DNA from: Rhizophagus clarus
Taxonomy: Eukaryota > Glomeromycota > Glomeromycetes > Glomerales > Glomeraceae
Reading direction: 5' to 3'
Length of the DNA stretch: 64,000 bases
Assembly (NCBI GenBank): GCA_015698045.1
Contig: BLAL01000054.1
Location: 62,001-126,000, forward strand
Shown here: piece by piece, positions 1 through 10,925 of the stretch
Numbering within the stretch: position 1 is the first letter of the stretch
How the letters are laid out: each line of letters begins with the position of its first letter
Notes under the pieces: generated by a model
The model's input: the letters and a program-made list of their open reading frames with translations, nothing else
Database searches by the model: none
What the model was told of the DNA's origin: nothing
Program-made: the position numbers and the translations under genes

Positions 1-640
1 AATTTTGCCAAAAGGTTTAAGAATTGGACAATAAGTGACTGGAGCAAGATGGTGTGGTCTGACAAGTCTAAATTTTAAATATTCAGATCAGATAAATGTC
101 AGTATTGCTGGAAAAAATCTGGAAAGCTGCTTAAAAATGCCCATGTCAAACCTATAGTTAAGTTTGGTGGGAGTAATGTTTTTGTATGAAGGTATTTCAC
201 TTCTCGTGATATTAGTTTCTTATGTAGAATTGATGGAGGCTTTGATGTTGAATTTTATCGTCAAATATTGGATAAAGATTTCATGGAGACACTTCAATAT
301 TATGAATTAAACGTTTCAGATATTGTCTTTTAATAAGACAATGATCTGAAACATACTGCTATTCTCATTAAGCAATAGTTTGATGATAATAATATTGAGG
401 TTCTTCTATGGCCACCTCAATCCCCCTGACTTAAACCTCCTCATAGAATATCTCTGAAATAATGTAGACTGTCAACTTAGGGTGTTAGATATCAAAATTA
501 GGAGAAAAGAATTATTGTGGGAACATGTTTTTTAAATCTGAAATGAAACAGCATTGGAGACATATACTAAACTAATTGGGACAATATCAGAAAGAATCCA
601 AGATGTTATTAATGCTAAAAGTGGTTATACAAGATGGTAA
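1..640 (+). pseudogene. Tc1/mariner transposase remnant (partial)
   Basis: Conceptual translation gives Tc1 landmarks in order: a WSDKSKF block near base 55, a DNDLKHTA block (family DNDPKHTA) near 340, and VLLWPPQSP near 400, ending with ERIQDVINAKSGYTRW and a stop at 638-640. These match the DDE catalytic region of Tc1-family transposases, which cut and paste the element at TA sites. Several in-frame stops and a degenerate WPPQSP-DLNP region show that it is dead. The N-terminal DNA-binding part is outside the window. Confidence 0.85.
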
Positions 641-728
641 AAATATATTTAGGATCTTTTTAGTAATATTTTTTTAGTTTTTTTTTTTAAAAAAAACCTT
701 AATTTTTATAATAATGTGAAATGTATAT

Positions 729-1106
729 AAGGGGGTATGCCAGAAATCAGCTGATTTAATAGGGGGGTAGTGGGCTAACCTAAAAATCAGGTTTCTATGA
801 TTGGCTATAAATTATATAATATATATAATATATTATTATTATTTATATATTAAAATAGGTTTTTGCAATTACCTTGCTATCTAATAGCTCAATTTAACTA
901 ACCTTTTTTTTTATTTTATAGGACTTATTAAAAGCTATAAAACAAAAAAAAAATTCATAAAAATTGAATTATTAGATCACAAGTTATTTATATAAATATA
1001 ATTATATATATTATTATATATTTTTTTAACTAATCAAAATATGATCAGGTGGGGGGTGGGGGGTAAGGGCTATTAAAGGAAATCAGCTGATTTCTGGCAT
1101 GCCCCT
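729..1106. mobile_element. MITE family 1, copy A (about 378 bp)
   Basis: The ends are imperfect inverted repeats containing ATGCCAGAAATCAGCTGATT. The interior is AT-rich with a G-run near one end (GGGGGG followed by the rc of GGTTAGCC) and a poly-C/G block near the other. A second copy lies in the opposite orientation at 10296-10672. There is no coding capacity. Outer limits are uncertain by a few bases and I could not fix a target duplication. The insertion interrupts the 3' part of the Tc1 element. Confidence 0.75.
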
Positions 1107-1270
1107 AAATGATGCACCACGATTTTAATAAACATTGTGTAAATAAAGTAAAACTAGTTTATTAAATATTACTAAATTTATTATATTTTTAATGCTTTTA
1201 CACTATATTATATATAAAATAAATATTATATTTATATACATTCATATTATCAATAAATATATAATTTAAT

Positions 1271-3286
1271 CAGAAGATTATTGATGAGAACTCTTCCCAC
1301 TGATCACTCAGCCCAAAAAATTTTTTTTACAAGCTTTTCATTTTGTATGTTTAGTTCTTACGTTTCTCAATATGGAACCCACCTTTTGACATCAGAAGCG
1401 AGTGCTTTGCAACTAAAACTGGCTAAGGAAGAGATGCCCGGTGTCCTTAAACACCAAATCAAAGCACTTTTACATGACCTACTCCTTCAACTACCTCAGC
1501 TCTGCGAAGGCATAACTGTAGTCACAGCTAGAGCGGCTGAACTGTTTGACAACTTTGCTGACTATAGAATAGATTTAGGTCTTTTACAGCACAAACTCAA
1601 GGCTTCTACACAACAAGTAGTAGCAGCCAATATCTTAGGTACTCTTTACCACCTTTCCTCTGCCGCCTTTCTGGATACTGTCGTTTTCCCTATTCTCGAC
1701 CAACTATCACGTGAGATGAAGAAACAGATAGCTGCAATCAACAATTTGCACCAATCAGACACTAAGGTTGCGACAAACAAAGGAAAATCGGTATGCATAT
1801 ATCCACCTGATGACTCACCCAAAATGGATATAGATATGGAGATAACGCACTAATCAAAAGATACCTTGAGCACACCATCGCCCCTAATCCTCCCATTACT
1901 GTGGAACAACCAGACTTCTGGACCAAAGCATTGATTAAAAATCAGAAAAAAAAGTTAAAGAAAAAAGCTAGAGCTGCAGAGAAAATTACCTTCCTATAGG
2001 AAAACAGCTCTTCATCCTCTTCGACTGCGTCCCCTGATTCCTCTTTCGCTAGTCACGCTCAAAAGCCTGTTGACTCTGCAAATAGCAAATCAGTCATCCT
2101 TCCAACCTGCTGAGATCCTAAGGATGATAAGGGCTCAGACAGGTCAAAGAAGAGGTCCAAATTACAAAACAGATTTATAGGAATAAACAATTGTATCATC
2201 ACAGGTTATCAGCCTGAGTATGAAGAATCCCGGCTTCTTCTGGACCTGATTGTGTATGACATTCCAGCTAAATGGTTAAATTATGAGCTCCTCACAAACT
2301 TAAACTCTTGGGGCAAAGTGGTTTCAGTCAGCACACGAGTGCAGAAAAAGTATTTAACAGCAAGAGTTAGACTGATTTTTAATCATAATTGCCTGAAAGC
2401 GTATAACAATAATGATTGAACTGTATCCCTTGGTACCCTTCCTGTTTGATGGTTCCTGGCCACCTGGAGTCTTTCAGAAAGAAAACAGCGTGAGAAGTTC
2501 CAGGGCATCATACCAAATATTCTAGAGGATATGACTTATGATTCATTATTTCCCAATGGCGTTTCTAGTTAATTTTTAATTTCTAGCAATCTCAAATCTT
2601 TTAGAATTGTTAAAAGGACAGGTCTCGTATGCTTATAGGATATTTTGCAACATGAGACGCACTCTCTCACAGAATATTCCATCTGCAGCAGTAGAAGGAC
2701 ACTAATTTAGCTTGATGCCGTCACTTAACACCCTCCTACCACTCTCACAATCTTAAACCTTCTTTTACCAAGAAGGCCAACCTCCTTAATGACAAGAGAA
2801 ACTTCCGCTCTAGAGTAGTGACTGGATCGAACAAGGTTCCCCTTAGGCCACGCCGATACCACAATCCTAAATCAAAGAACGACAAACCTCTGATCAAACC
2901 CGCCTATGACTGGAACAATAAAAATAGATCACGGGCGTCTAATAACAAGCAACCAAAAATTCATTACAAGGTGGAAATCAAGCAGTTATTAGAATAACTA
3001 ATTAGTTTATGTAGTTAATACGCTAGAAATAGGAAATTAGCCATAGTTAGATAGCTTGGTAGTTACTAACCAATTTTTTATTTTAACGGGCCTTGTACTT
3101 TACAATTTTTCTTTTTTACTATTTCAATTCCTTTATCCCTTTTAGTATAGATGCTTGGCGAGACTGTGGCTCTTTTGAGCCTTGAATGTATGTTTCCTTA
3201 TTTTTGAATGCGATAGCAATGTCTTCCTCAATATAAGAATAAATATACGATGTCCAACATCTTTAAAATTAAAAAAATATATATAT
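1271..3286 (+). mobile_element. ORF1-only non-LTR-type retroposon with 12-bp target duplication
   Basis: ATATAATTTAAT occurs directly before (1259-1270) and after (3287-3298) this segment, a long direct duplication as made by target-primed reverse transcription. The 3' end is A-rich and runs into an (AT)n tail, another retroposition mark. The interior holds one decayed coding region and a roughly 300-bp 3' untranslated region. No reverse transcriptase is present. I infer a LINE-derived or ORF1-carrying non-autonomous element that landed inside the Tc1 copy. Confidence 0.6.
1284..2997 (+). pseudogene. Degenerate retroelement ORF1-like protein
   Basis: An open N-terminal part (1284-1853, about 189 codons) is followed by more coding-like sequence in shifting frames. 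This includes a Lys-rich KKKLKKKARAAEK stretch, a block reading ITGYQPEYEESRLLLDLIVYD, a block containing SERKQREKFQGIIPNI, and a basic C-terminus with FRSRVVTGSNKVPLRPRRYH, stopping at 2995-2997. I recall similar RRM-like nucleic-acid-binding proteins as abundant repeats in Rhizophagus, which fits a LINE ORF1. That is recollection and not verified. Several stops and frameshifts make it a pseudogene. Confidence 0.5.
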
Positions 3287-3344
3287 ATATAATTTAATGT
3301 TTGACATTAGTATAGTGCATTATTTATGCGAGCCACTGTATATT

Positions 3345-4187
3345 AGATAATATATTGGTGATTAATAGTTTAATTATCAGAGTTTAAACAATTTATAATT
3401 TTTAGGTATATTTTGAGATATAATATATCAGATACCTGAAATGTACCTAATATGTATAAATATCTAATATATATCTGATTAGTCACTGATATATAGGTAC
3501 CTGATATATATCTGATAGTATCAATTTTGACTAGTGTTAATTATTTTCTTAAAATATGCACATCATTCAATAAAATTTGCATTTTTAAACTTTTTAATAT
3601 ATTATATAATTATATAATTTCTTTATTTAAAAATGATAACAAAGAAGAAGCGGGACTTTCTTCCTATGATCATAAGGATGTAATATCTAAGATAGCTCAT
3701 TTCACACGTGCTTACTTGTGTAAGAGAATTGTCAACTAACAGTGCACATATAGGATTTCTTTGAAATAACAGATGGTTTATAGATTAATCATATTAGAAT
3801 TAATTAATTATATTTTTCATGTAATTTACAAAAATTTTAATAAATCTATAAATGCGTTGTAAAAAAAAAAGATAACAAAAAAGAAAAAGAGGATTAAAAT
3901 CCTAAAAATCAAATTATGTTATTTTTGACTATTTTCTTATTTAAACACAGAAAGGCAATTTTATTTGATTAAAGTGATATTATTATATCTTGAGTTGAAA
4001 GAAAAAAAAAATTTTGAAATTAGTACTGTTTAAAAAATATAATTATCTTCATAAATATTTTTTTTTTTTTTATTTCAAAGGTCATGTTATATTTATTATA
4101 AAATATCTAATCAAAAATATTACATATAATTTATATAACCCTTTCAACGCAGCTAAGTGTGACAGGATCTCAAACAATATATAAATA
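3345..4187. other. AT-rich stretch, no convincing gene
   Basis: There is a short cluster of TCAGATACCTGA / ATATATCTGATA-like repeats at about 3400-3525, followed by a 70-codon frame ending at 3739. The second half of that frame (KEEAGLSSYDHKDVISKIAH) looks more protein-like than the first. I could not place it in a family and do not call it a gene. Confidence 0.3.
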
Positions 4188-4904
4188 CAGTATGTTGCAA
4201 AAAAAACCAGAAAAAAGTTCATGTGATGAAAATGTATGTTATACACTCAAAATAAATTCAATTTACATTGTGTAAATTGAATAATAAACATATGACCTAA
4301 GGCCACATTTTGATATCTTTCAAAGTTATGAATATTTGATTATCCTTTGAAAAACTTAGCAATAACTATTTACTTCAAGGCTGAAGATATAACATAAATT
4401 TTAATTACATTTATGATGCATTGGTTGATTAAATTTATTTTAAAATACTCAAATATTGTCGAGAATAATGCAAAAAAATAAATATCAAAAAAAAATTTGC
4501 AGTAAAGAATCATTTATGATAAATGATGAGAATTTTTTTCTTCAAATTGTTAAATTTTCAATATATAGTAAAAAAACTAGTAAATGGCTCAAATAGCAAA
4601 AATGCGTATAATTTACTTAAAACAAAACCAATTTTTATCATTTAAAATGTAAAATAAACTTAAATATTAGAGCTACATTTTAGTATCTTTTGGGACTATG
4701 TTGCTTTTTTATTTTTTGAGAAATTGAACTACAAATGTTGATTTTAAAGGAAAAATTTTATATTACATATCGGCAGATTTGTTTCATCATCCAAATATAT
4801 TAAATTTTGTTATACAATGTATTATAAAAGTTAAAGATATGCAATATAATAATCCAAAAAAAGTGCGTACAATTTTAAAAAATGCAATTTAAGATGATTT
4901 TAAT

Positions 4905-4975
4905 TTTGGCCAGAATTAACATAATTTTGGCTAGATTTAACATAATTTTGGCTAGATTTAATATACCGTAACTGG
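4905..4975 (+). repeat. Short tandem repeat of AATTTTGGCTAGATTTAACA
   Basis: Three adjacent copies of a unit of about 25 bases are present, the first reading GGCCAGAATTAACAT and the next two GGCTAGATTTAA. The same AATTTTGGCCAGAATTA word recurs alone near 16045, within the MITE at 11037-11462 and within the MITE at 42245-42382, so it may come from a shared MITE family. Confidence 0.6.
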
Positions 4976-5279
4976 TAATATAATAGTAATGATATTTAAT
5001 CAAACAAAAAAGAAAAAAACTTAAACGTTATAATCTATAAAATCTATAATTACAAAGACAATTTCACATTTAATAATTTGTTGAATAATAATTAATATCA
5101 CTATAAAAGAAAATTGTATGAAAGAAACTATATTTTAATCAAAAGAAAAAAAATTACACCACAATGTATATATGATTTTATAAAAAAATTGAACCACAAT
5201 TGCACAATTTTAACTGTAATATTAATGCTATAGTTCTGTACTAATTGCAAATGTATTGCAATATATAAGAATAAAAAAT

Positions 5280-5990
5280 ACAGTAAGAAAGGATGACAGA
5301 AGAATAAAGGAAAGAAGAGATAAATGAAAAGGGATAAAGGAAAGCAAAGATAATCAAAAAGAAATGAAGAAAGAACAAAAAAGATAAAGAATAGTGAAAA
5401 GGAATGAATGAAATACAAAAAGAATAAAAATGAATGAGAAAACAAAAGTGAAATGAAAAGGAATAAAGAGAATGAAAAAAAAATAAAAGAAACAAAAATG
5501 GAATTAAAAGGAATGAAAGAAACAAATAGCGAATAAAAAAAAACAGGGGGAATAAAAGAAAATGAAAGAAAGCAAAGGAGGAATGAAAATTAATAAAGGG
5601 AATGAAAAAAAAGTAACAAAAGAAACCAAAGAGTAATGAGAGAAATAAAAGAAGCAATGAAAGAAATTAATAATCAATAAAAGAAATGGAAAAAGCAACG
5701 AAAGAAACCAAAGATAAATTAAAGAAATGAAAAAAGCAACGAAAGAAACCAAAAATCAATGAAAGAAATCAAAAAGGCAATGAAAGAAACAATGACAAAA
5801 GGAACAAAAGATCAATGAAAGGAATAACAAAGAGAACTACAAAAGATCAATGAAAGAATCATGGAAAGAAACGAAAGGAACAATAAAAAAAAGAAACAAA
5901 GAAATCACGAAAATAAGAGAAATAAAAAAATGAAAGAAAAGCCAGAATACCCATCCATAGAAAAAAAGAAAAAGAAAACAGTTAATATTA
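5280..5990 (+). repeat. Purine-rich low-complexity tract (GAAA/GAATGAAA-like)
   Basis: For about 700 bases the plus strand is almost only A and G with scattered T, built from loosely repeated words such as AAAGAAAC, AATGAAAG and GGAATGAA. On the minus strand this opens long Phe/Leu/Ser-rich frames of up to 138 codons. Those are composition artefacts, not genes. Confidence 0.8.
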
Positions 5991-6039
5991 TCTTAAAAGA
6001 AAAATAAAATAACAAGAGAAAGAGATGTAAAAGACTTAC

Positions 6040-6291
6040 TTGAATTTTCACTCAAATGATACATATCTAAAAAAGACAGAAAGTTTAGTAAAAGAACAAA
6101 GGGAAAGAATGAAAAGAAAACAAAAAAAAGAATTAAAACTCACCTTGAATTTCCATTGAAATGGAATTAAAAATAGCCACACCTAAAAAAAAAAACAAGT
6201 TAATAAGAGAAAAAGAAAAAAGAATAAAAGTAAAAAAAAAAAATTTACCTGTTATAGCACTTAATCCTAAAGCTAAAGGTGACACTGTTAA
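6040..6291 (-). other. Three phase-consistent micro-exon candidates
   Basis: On the minus strand, segments 6291-6249 (43 nt), 6182-6144 (39 nt) and 6066-6040 (27 nt) are each bounded by AG and GT splice dinucleotides. Joined, they stay open through both junctions and give LTVSPLALGLSAITG, then VAIFNSISMEIQ, then DMYHLSENS. The hydrophobic first part followed by an amphipathic part resembles a helical-bundle N-terminus, but I cannot name the family. No start codon or downstream exon was found. It may be a gene fragment or chance in a biased sequence. Confidence 0.3.
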
Positions 6292-6295
6292 CTAA

Positions 6296-6560
6296 AGAAT
6301 TAAAAAAAATGATTTTTTTATTTTAAACAAAAATGTTAAAAAAAAAGATGATTATTTTATTTTAAAAAAAAATAAAAAAAAAAAATGATTATTTATTTTA
6401 AAAAAAAAATGTTAAAAAAAAAAAAAGATTTTTTATTTTAAAAAAAAATGTTAAAAAAAAAATGATTATTTATTTTAAAAAAAAATGTTAAAAAAAAAAA
6501 TGATTATTTATTTTAAAAAAAAATGTTAAAAAAAAAATGATTTTTTATTTTTTAAAAAAA
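6296..6560 (+). repeat. Tandem A/T repeat (unit about 30 bp)
   Basis: About seven or eight copies of a unit close to ATGATTATTTATTTTAAAAA followed by AAATGTTAAAAAAAA lie in a row, differing mainly in homopolymer length. No coding potential is seen. Confidence 0.75.
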
Positions 6561-6901
6561 AATTTCCTTCCGCTACAGTAGCTTAAGTCTGAACAAAACT
6601 ACTAGCGTTAATTATCTATAATGTAAAAGATAATATCACTTACCATTTACAATAAGTTTATCTCATGAGTTGATATAAAAAAAGGATAAATGCAGTTTTT
6701 AAACTGGTATAACTGGTATTATGATCCGATTATTTAGGTAAACAAGTGGTAAACGCATAAAAAAAAAAATATAGCGCCTTTGGCAGTTTTTTCATCAGTG
6801 ATAAATTCATGAATTATTTAGTATAAAGGCTTCACATGTGACTTGCTGATCTAATCAGATAATCTGAATATCTGATCTTGAAAAAAAAATTTTTTTTTTG
6901 T

Positions 6902-8030
6902 GATATTGCCAGATAAAAAGCATGACCGGACTATTGGAATTAAGGTAAGGGAGGGTTTGAGAGGTTTTTTGTTAGTTTTTTTTATTTAATTAATTAGTTA
7001 TTTTTTTTTTCTTTTTTGTAGTGTTGCTAGACAAAAAGACTTTTGGAATTAAGGACAATTAAGGTAAGGAAGTGTTGAGAAGATACTTTTCGTTATTTTT
7101 TTTTTATTTAATTAATTAATTATTATTGTTTTTTTTTCTTTTTTGTAGTGTTGCCAGATGAAAAGCATGACCAGACTATTAAAATTAAGGTAAGGGAAGG
7201 TTAGCATGGTGTTTTTCAGTTTTTTTTATTTAATTAATTAATTATTTTTTTTTTCTTTTTTATAGTGTTGCCAGACGAAAAGCATGATCAGACTATTGAA
7301 ATTAAGGTAAGGAAGGGTTGGAGAGATGTTTTTCGTTATTTTTTTTTAATTAATTAATTATTTATTTTTTTTTTTTCTTTTTCGTAGTTTTGCCAGATGA
7401 AAAGCATGATTGGACTATTGAAATTAAAGTAAGGAAGAGTTAGGGTGGTGTTTTTCAGTTTTTTTTTTTATTTAATTAATTAATTATTTTTTTTTCTTTT
7501 TTGTAGTGTTGCCAGATGAAAACACGACTGGACTATTGGAATTAAGGTAAGGGAGGGTTGGGGTGGTATTTTTTGGGTTTTTTTTATTTAATTAACTATT
7601 TTTTTTTTTTTTCTTTTTTGTAGTGTTGCCGGATGAAAAGACTTTTGGAATTAAGGACAATTAAGGTAAGGAAGTGTTGGGGAGATACTTTTCATTGTTT
7701 TTTTTTATTTAATTAATTAATTATTATTATTTTTTTTTTCTTTTTTGTAGTGTTGCCAGATAAAAAGCACGACTGAACTATTGGAATTAAGTAAGGTAAG
7801 GAAGGGTAGGGTGGTGTTTTTCATTGATTTTTTTAATTAATTAATTAATTAGTAATTTTTTTTCTTTTTTGTAGTGTTACCAAATGAAAAACACAACTGG
7901 ACTATTGAAATTAAGGTAAGGGAGAGTTGGAGTGAATTTGTTCGTTATTTTTTTTTAATTAATTAATTAATTATTTTTTTTTTCTTTTTTGTAGTGTTAC
8001 CGGATGAAAAGCATGATCAGACTTTTGGAA
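6902..8030 (+). repeat. Tandem array of ten ~120-bp exon/intron-like units
   Basis: Ten units begin near 6902, 7022, 7149, 7266, 7388, 7507, 7624, 7751, 7875 and 7995, spaced 117-127 bp. Each unit has a T-rich tract ending in TTTTTTGTAG (a near-ideal 3' splice site), then a ~41-nt segment encoding LPDEKHD(R/Q)TIGIK in its most open frame, then GTAAGG (a near-ideal 5' splice site), then a short intron-like part with TTTAATTAATTAATTA. The second and seventh units share a 42-nt variant containing ACTTTTGGAATTAAGGACAA. The array looks like repeated tandem duplication of one micro-exon plus its intron. Confidence 0.8.
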
Positions 8031-8173
8031 TTAAGGACAATTGAGATCAAGAGTATATGGTTAAGAAGATTACAGCATTCGCAAGACTTCGTGATAATGA
8101 TCATCTATCTAAAAGGCAAAGTTTTCATACTGGTAGATTTAAATATCACGAGATTTCAATGTCGGTTAAGTGA
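7997..8173 (+). pseudogene. Terminal exon-like segment of the micro-exon array
   Basis: The last unit lacks the GTAAGG donor after its ~41 nt and runs on as coding-like sequence. In the LPDEKHD frame it reads through GIKDN, meets TGA, then continues in the same frame as DQEYMVKKITAFARLRDNDH, then LSKRQSFHTGRFKYHEIS, ending at TGA 8171-8173. The internal TGA is one C-to-T change from CGA (Arg). I do not recognise the protein. It is probably the 3' exon of the gene whose penultimate exon was amplified. Another frame (8004-8204) is open but reads as a shadow. Confidence 0.45.
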
Positions 8174-8219
8174 TTTTCCTAAAAGGAGCCTGCATGAGTT
8201 TTAAAATCATTGTTAGTTT

Positions 8220-9477
8220 TAAAATCAACATCGGTAAATGATATAAAGGAAGATTCTTTGTCTCCATATTTTAAAAACAAAATTTTTAAAATTAAAAATT
8301 AATAAAAGATAATGAAAATATTGGTTATTTCTTTATTTTCAAAATTCTTTAAATATTATAGCAAATTCATACAAAACTCAGTTATTCTTACGATCTTATT
8401 TAATTATTTTACATCATGAAAAAGCTTTTGGAGAATAAATAATACTATTAACAACTGCAAATAATTACTATTGTATTCACAAAACTTTTATTTGCAGCTA
8501 ATGTAAAAAGTGATGGGTTCTTAAAATAGTTAATAGGTTATAAAAAATCATTATTACTTTAATTTTTAAGCATGAGTTGTAAAAAATTTTTTTATTTTCT
8601 GATTATTCTACATAAGATTGATAAGATGAATGTGTAACACAATCGTATTTTACACTATTTACTAATTTTTTATTAAAAATTCTTAATTTAAGCTAATTCC
8701 AAGGATTGGCGTATATGAAATTTATAAACTAAAGTAACCAAAATTCATTGGAAATTTCTTGAATGTTATCAAGATAAATGAGAAAATGTGAATAAAAAAA
8801 AAAATTTTTTAATAATATAAGGTATTCTATGCAAAATGACATAAATTTGTTCTTAACAAGTTATAAAAAATATTTGAATTAAAAAAATAATGTTACAAAC
8901 TTAATTGTAAAAAAATTACTAAAACAAATTTCATATTAATTTATTGTTAGTAAAATCTACAAGTTTCTAGCTTTCAAATAAGCTATTTCACATATAATTT
9001 GGTGTGATCATCATAGTATTATAGCTGATTTTTTAATTCTAGTTTTTTTTGCAATACACTGTATGTTAGATTTGAGTTTGCTTAATGATCATATAAAAAA
9101 AAAAACCCTATGTAAGACTTTTATTTGCTTATTTTAATATAAAATTTTTAGTTGATTAGATATTTAAATGCGTAGTTGAACTTATTTTTATTTCAGCTCA
9201 GTAATTATATTTGCGTAGCAGAATCTCTTATTTGTATAACAAAGATTTTCATATATATATAGAGAGAGAGAAAATTTTAATTTTACATGTATATCAAAAA
9301 AAATTTTTTACAAAAAATTTTTTTAAACTGATACTTCTTTTCTATTATTTTACACATTTTAATTTTATAAACACAATATTGTATTTAATATTTATAAAAA
9401 AAATCATGTTTTTATAATAATATTCTCATATTCTTATTTTTTGTTTGTTAATTTTACTCATATATAAAATGAATTTT
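8220..9477. other. AT-rich non-coding stretch
   Basis: The sequence is very AT-rich. A terminal-repeat-like end sits at 9042-9061 (see the 4.9-kb unit). The 68-codon frame at 9211 is Phe/Ile/Leu-rich and overlaps a (GA)n/(TA)n microsatellite; I reject it as a gene. Confidence 0.5.
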
Positions 9478-10110
9478 GGACAAATAAAATTACCTTTTTA
9501 TGTTTAAGTAAATTGTTCAGCAGTTGTAAAAAGTATTTGTATTTCAATTTTTATGATTCTAAGTATAATATTTGTGAAGATAATTATATTTTTTAAACAG
9601 TACTAACTCAAAAACTTTTTTTTTTCTCTTTTAACTTTAAGACGTAATAATATTACTTTGGTCAAATAAAATTATTTTTTATGTTTAAAAAGTTGTTTAT
9701 TGATATCGAATCTACCTGTGTATAAATTTTTATAATGATTGGACTAATATTTGTGAAGTATTGACTATTTTTATATTATCAATTTTTTTGCGAAAACTTG
9801 TTTTGCAATTTCAGAGCATGATTTCACCACTTTGGTCAAATGAAATTATCTTTTCTGCTTAAGTAAAGTTGTTCAGCAAGGTCGAATCTATCTACAATAA
9901 AAATTTTAAAATGATTGGATTAATACTCGTGAAATAGATCAACTTTTGTACTTTTAATTATTTATTGTTTAAGTGATTTTAATTTTAAAGTGTAATTTTT
10001 TTTATTTTAAATCAACTTGTGAACTTTAAGAAGTTGTTCATAAGGATTAGCAGTAATTTATATTTTAATTTTTATAAATTTAAATATAATAATATTTATA
10101 AAAAATTCCA
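9478..10110 (+). repeat. Degenerate tandem repeats of about 175 bp
   Basis: Similar blocks begin near 9478, 9659, 9835 and 10010. Each has a ... CAAATAAAATTA ... TTTAAGTAAATTGTTCAGCA-like core followed by AATTTTTATAATGATTGGA and TAATATTTGTGAA. Divergence between copies is high. No protein frame survives in them. Confidence 0.5.
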
Positions 10111-10295
10111 AATTTTAAAACTATTTTTAAAATAGCAATAGTATATTAATATTATATTAATATTAATTAAAATTAAAAATTTCATTTTATATTATTAATT
10201 TATTAATATTTAGTAAATTAATTTCACAATTTTTTTTCGCAATGATATAAAAAATTAATTTATTATTACTATATATATATTTATTATAATTAAAT

Positions 10296-10672
10296 TAGGG
10301 GTGTGCCAGAAATCAGCTGATTTCTTTCAATTAGTAACCCTTACCCACCCCCCACCAGATCACATTTTGATTGGTTAAAAAAATATATAATAATATATAT
10401 AATTATATTTATATAAATAACTTGTGATCTAGTAATCCAATTTTTATGAATTCTTTTTTGTTTTATAGCTTTTGATAAGCCTTACAAAATAAAAAAAATT
10501 TTAGTTAAATTGAGTTATTAGATGGCAAGATAATTGCAAAAAACTATTTTAATATATAAATAGTAATAATATATTATATATATTATATAATTTATAGCTA
10601 ATCATAGGAACCTGATTTTTAGGTTAGCCCCCCACCCCCCTATTAAATCAACTGATTTCTGGCATGCCCTTA
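10296..10672. mobile_element. MITE family 1, copy B
   Basis: This is the same family as 729-1106, in the opposite orientation. The left end has GTGCCAGAAATCAGCTGATT and the right end has the inverted AAATCAACTGATTTCTGGCA. The interior repeats the poly-C/G blocks and the AAAAAATATATAATAATATA segment of copy A in reverse order. Confidence 0.75.
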
Positions 10673-10925
10673 AAATATTGCAATAACATCTTTCATTTTT
10701 CATTTTTTACAAGTTTTTAAATTTTTTTTTTGTAGTAAATATTGCAATAATTTCTTCTATTTCTGTATTATTTTGCAAGTTTTTTTTTTGTATAGAAATG
10801 ATGTTATAACAGTTTACCTTCTTTTTATAAATTTCTGGTTCATGTATTTTCCCTCTTTTTCAAATTCACAGTTCATATATTATCCTATTTTAATAAAATA
10901 TTTCATTAAATTTTTTCTTTCAAAG

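Larger units (their letters stand above)
1..3338 (+). mobile_element. Tc1/mariner element, nested and degenerate, 5' end outside window
   Basis: The stretch begins inside a Tc1-type transposase pseudogene and appears to end at 3338 with CACTG followed by TA. Read from the right, the end is CAGTGGCTCGCATAAATAAT, which looks like a Tc1 terminal inverted repeat next to a TA target. Two later insertions separate the transposase from this end: a MITE at 729-1106 and a retroposon at 1271-3286. The left terminal repeat lies before the window, so pairing of the ends is inferred, not seen. Confidence 0.5.
4188..9061. mobile_element. Possible 4.9-kb Tc1-type TIR-bounded unit
   Basis: At 4188 the sequence CAGTATGTTGCAAAAAAAAC follows TA. 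At 9061 the complement of CAGTGTATTGCAAAAAAAAC precedes TA. Such TA-flanked CAGT ends with a GCAAAAAAAAC core are typical of Tc1/mariner terminal repeats. No transposase is recognisable between them. If the two ends belong together, the unit is a large non-autonomous element carrying the purine tract and the exon-like array. They could also be ends of two different decayed copies. Confidence 0.35.

Noticed and set aside
5128..5752. Long minus-strand frames of 82-138 codons
   Set aside because: They are Phe/Leu/Ser-rich translations of a purine-rich simple tract and have no protein-like features.
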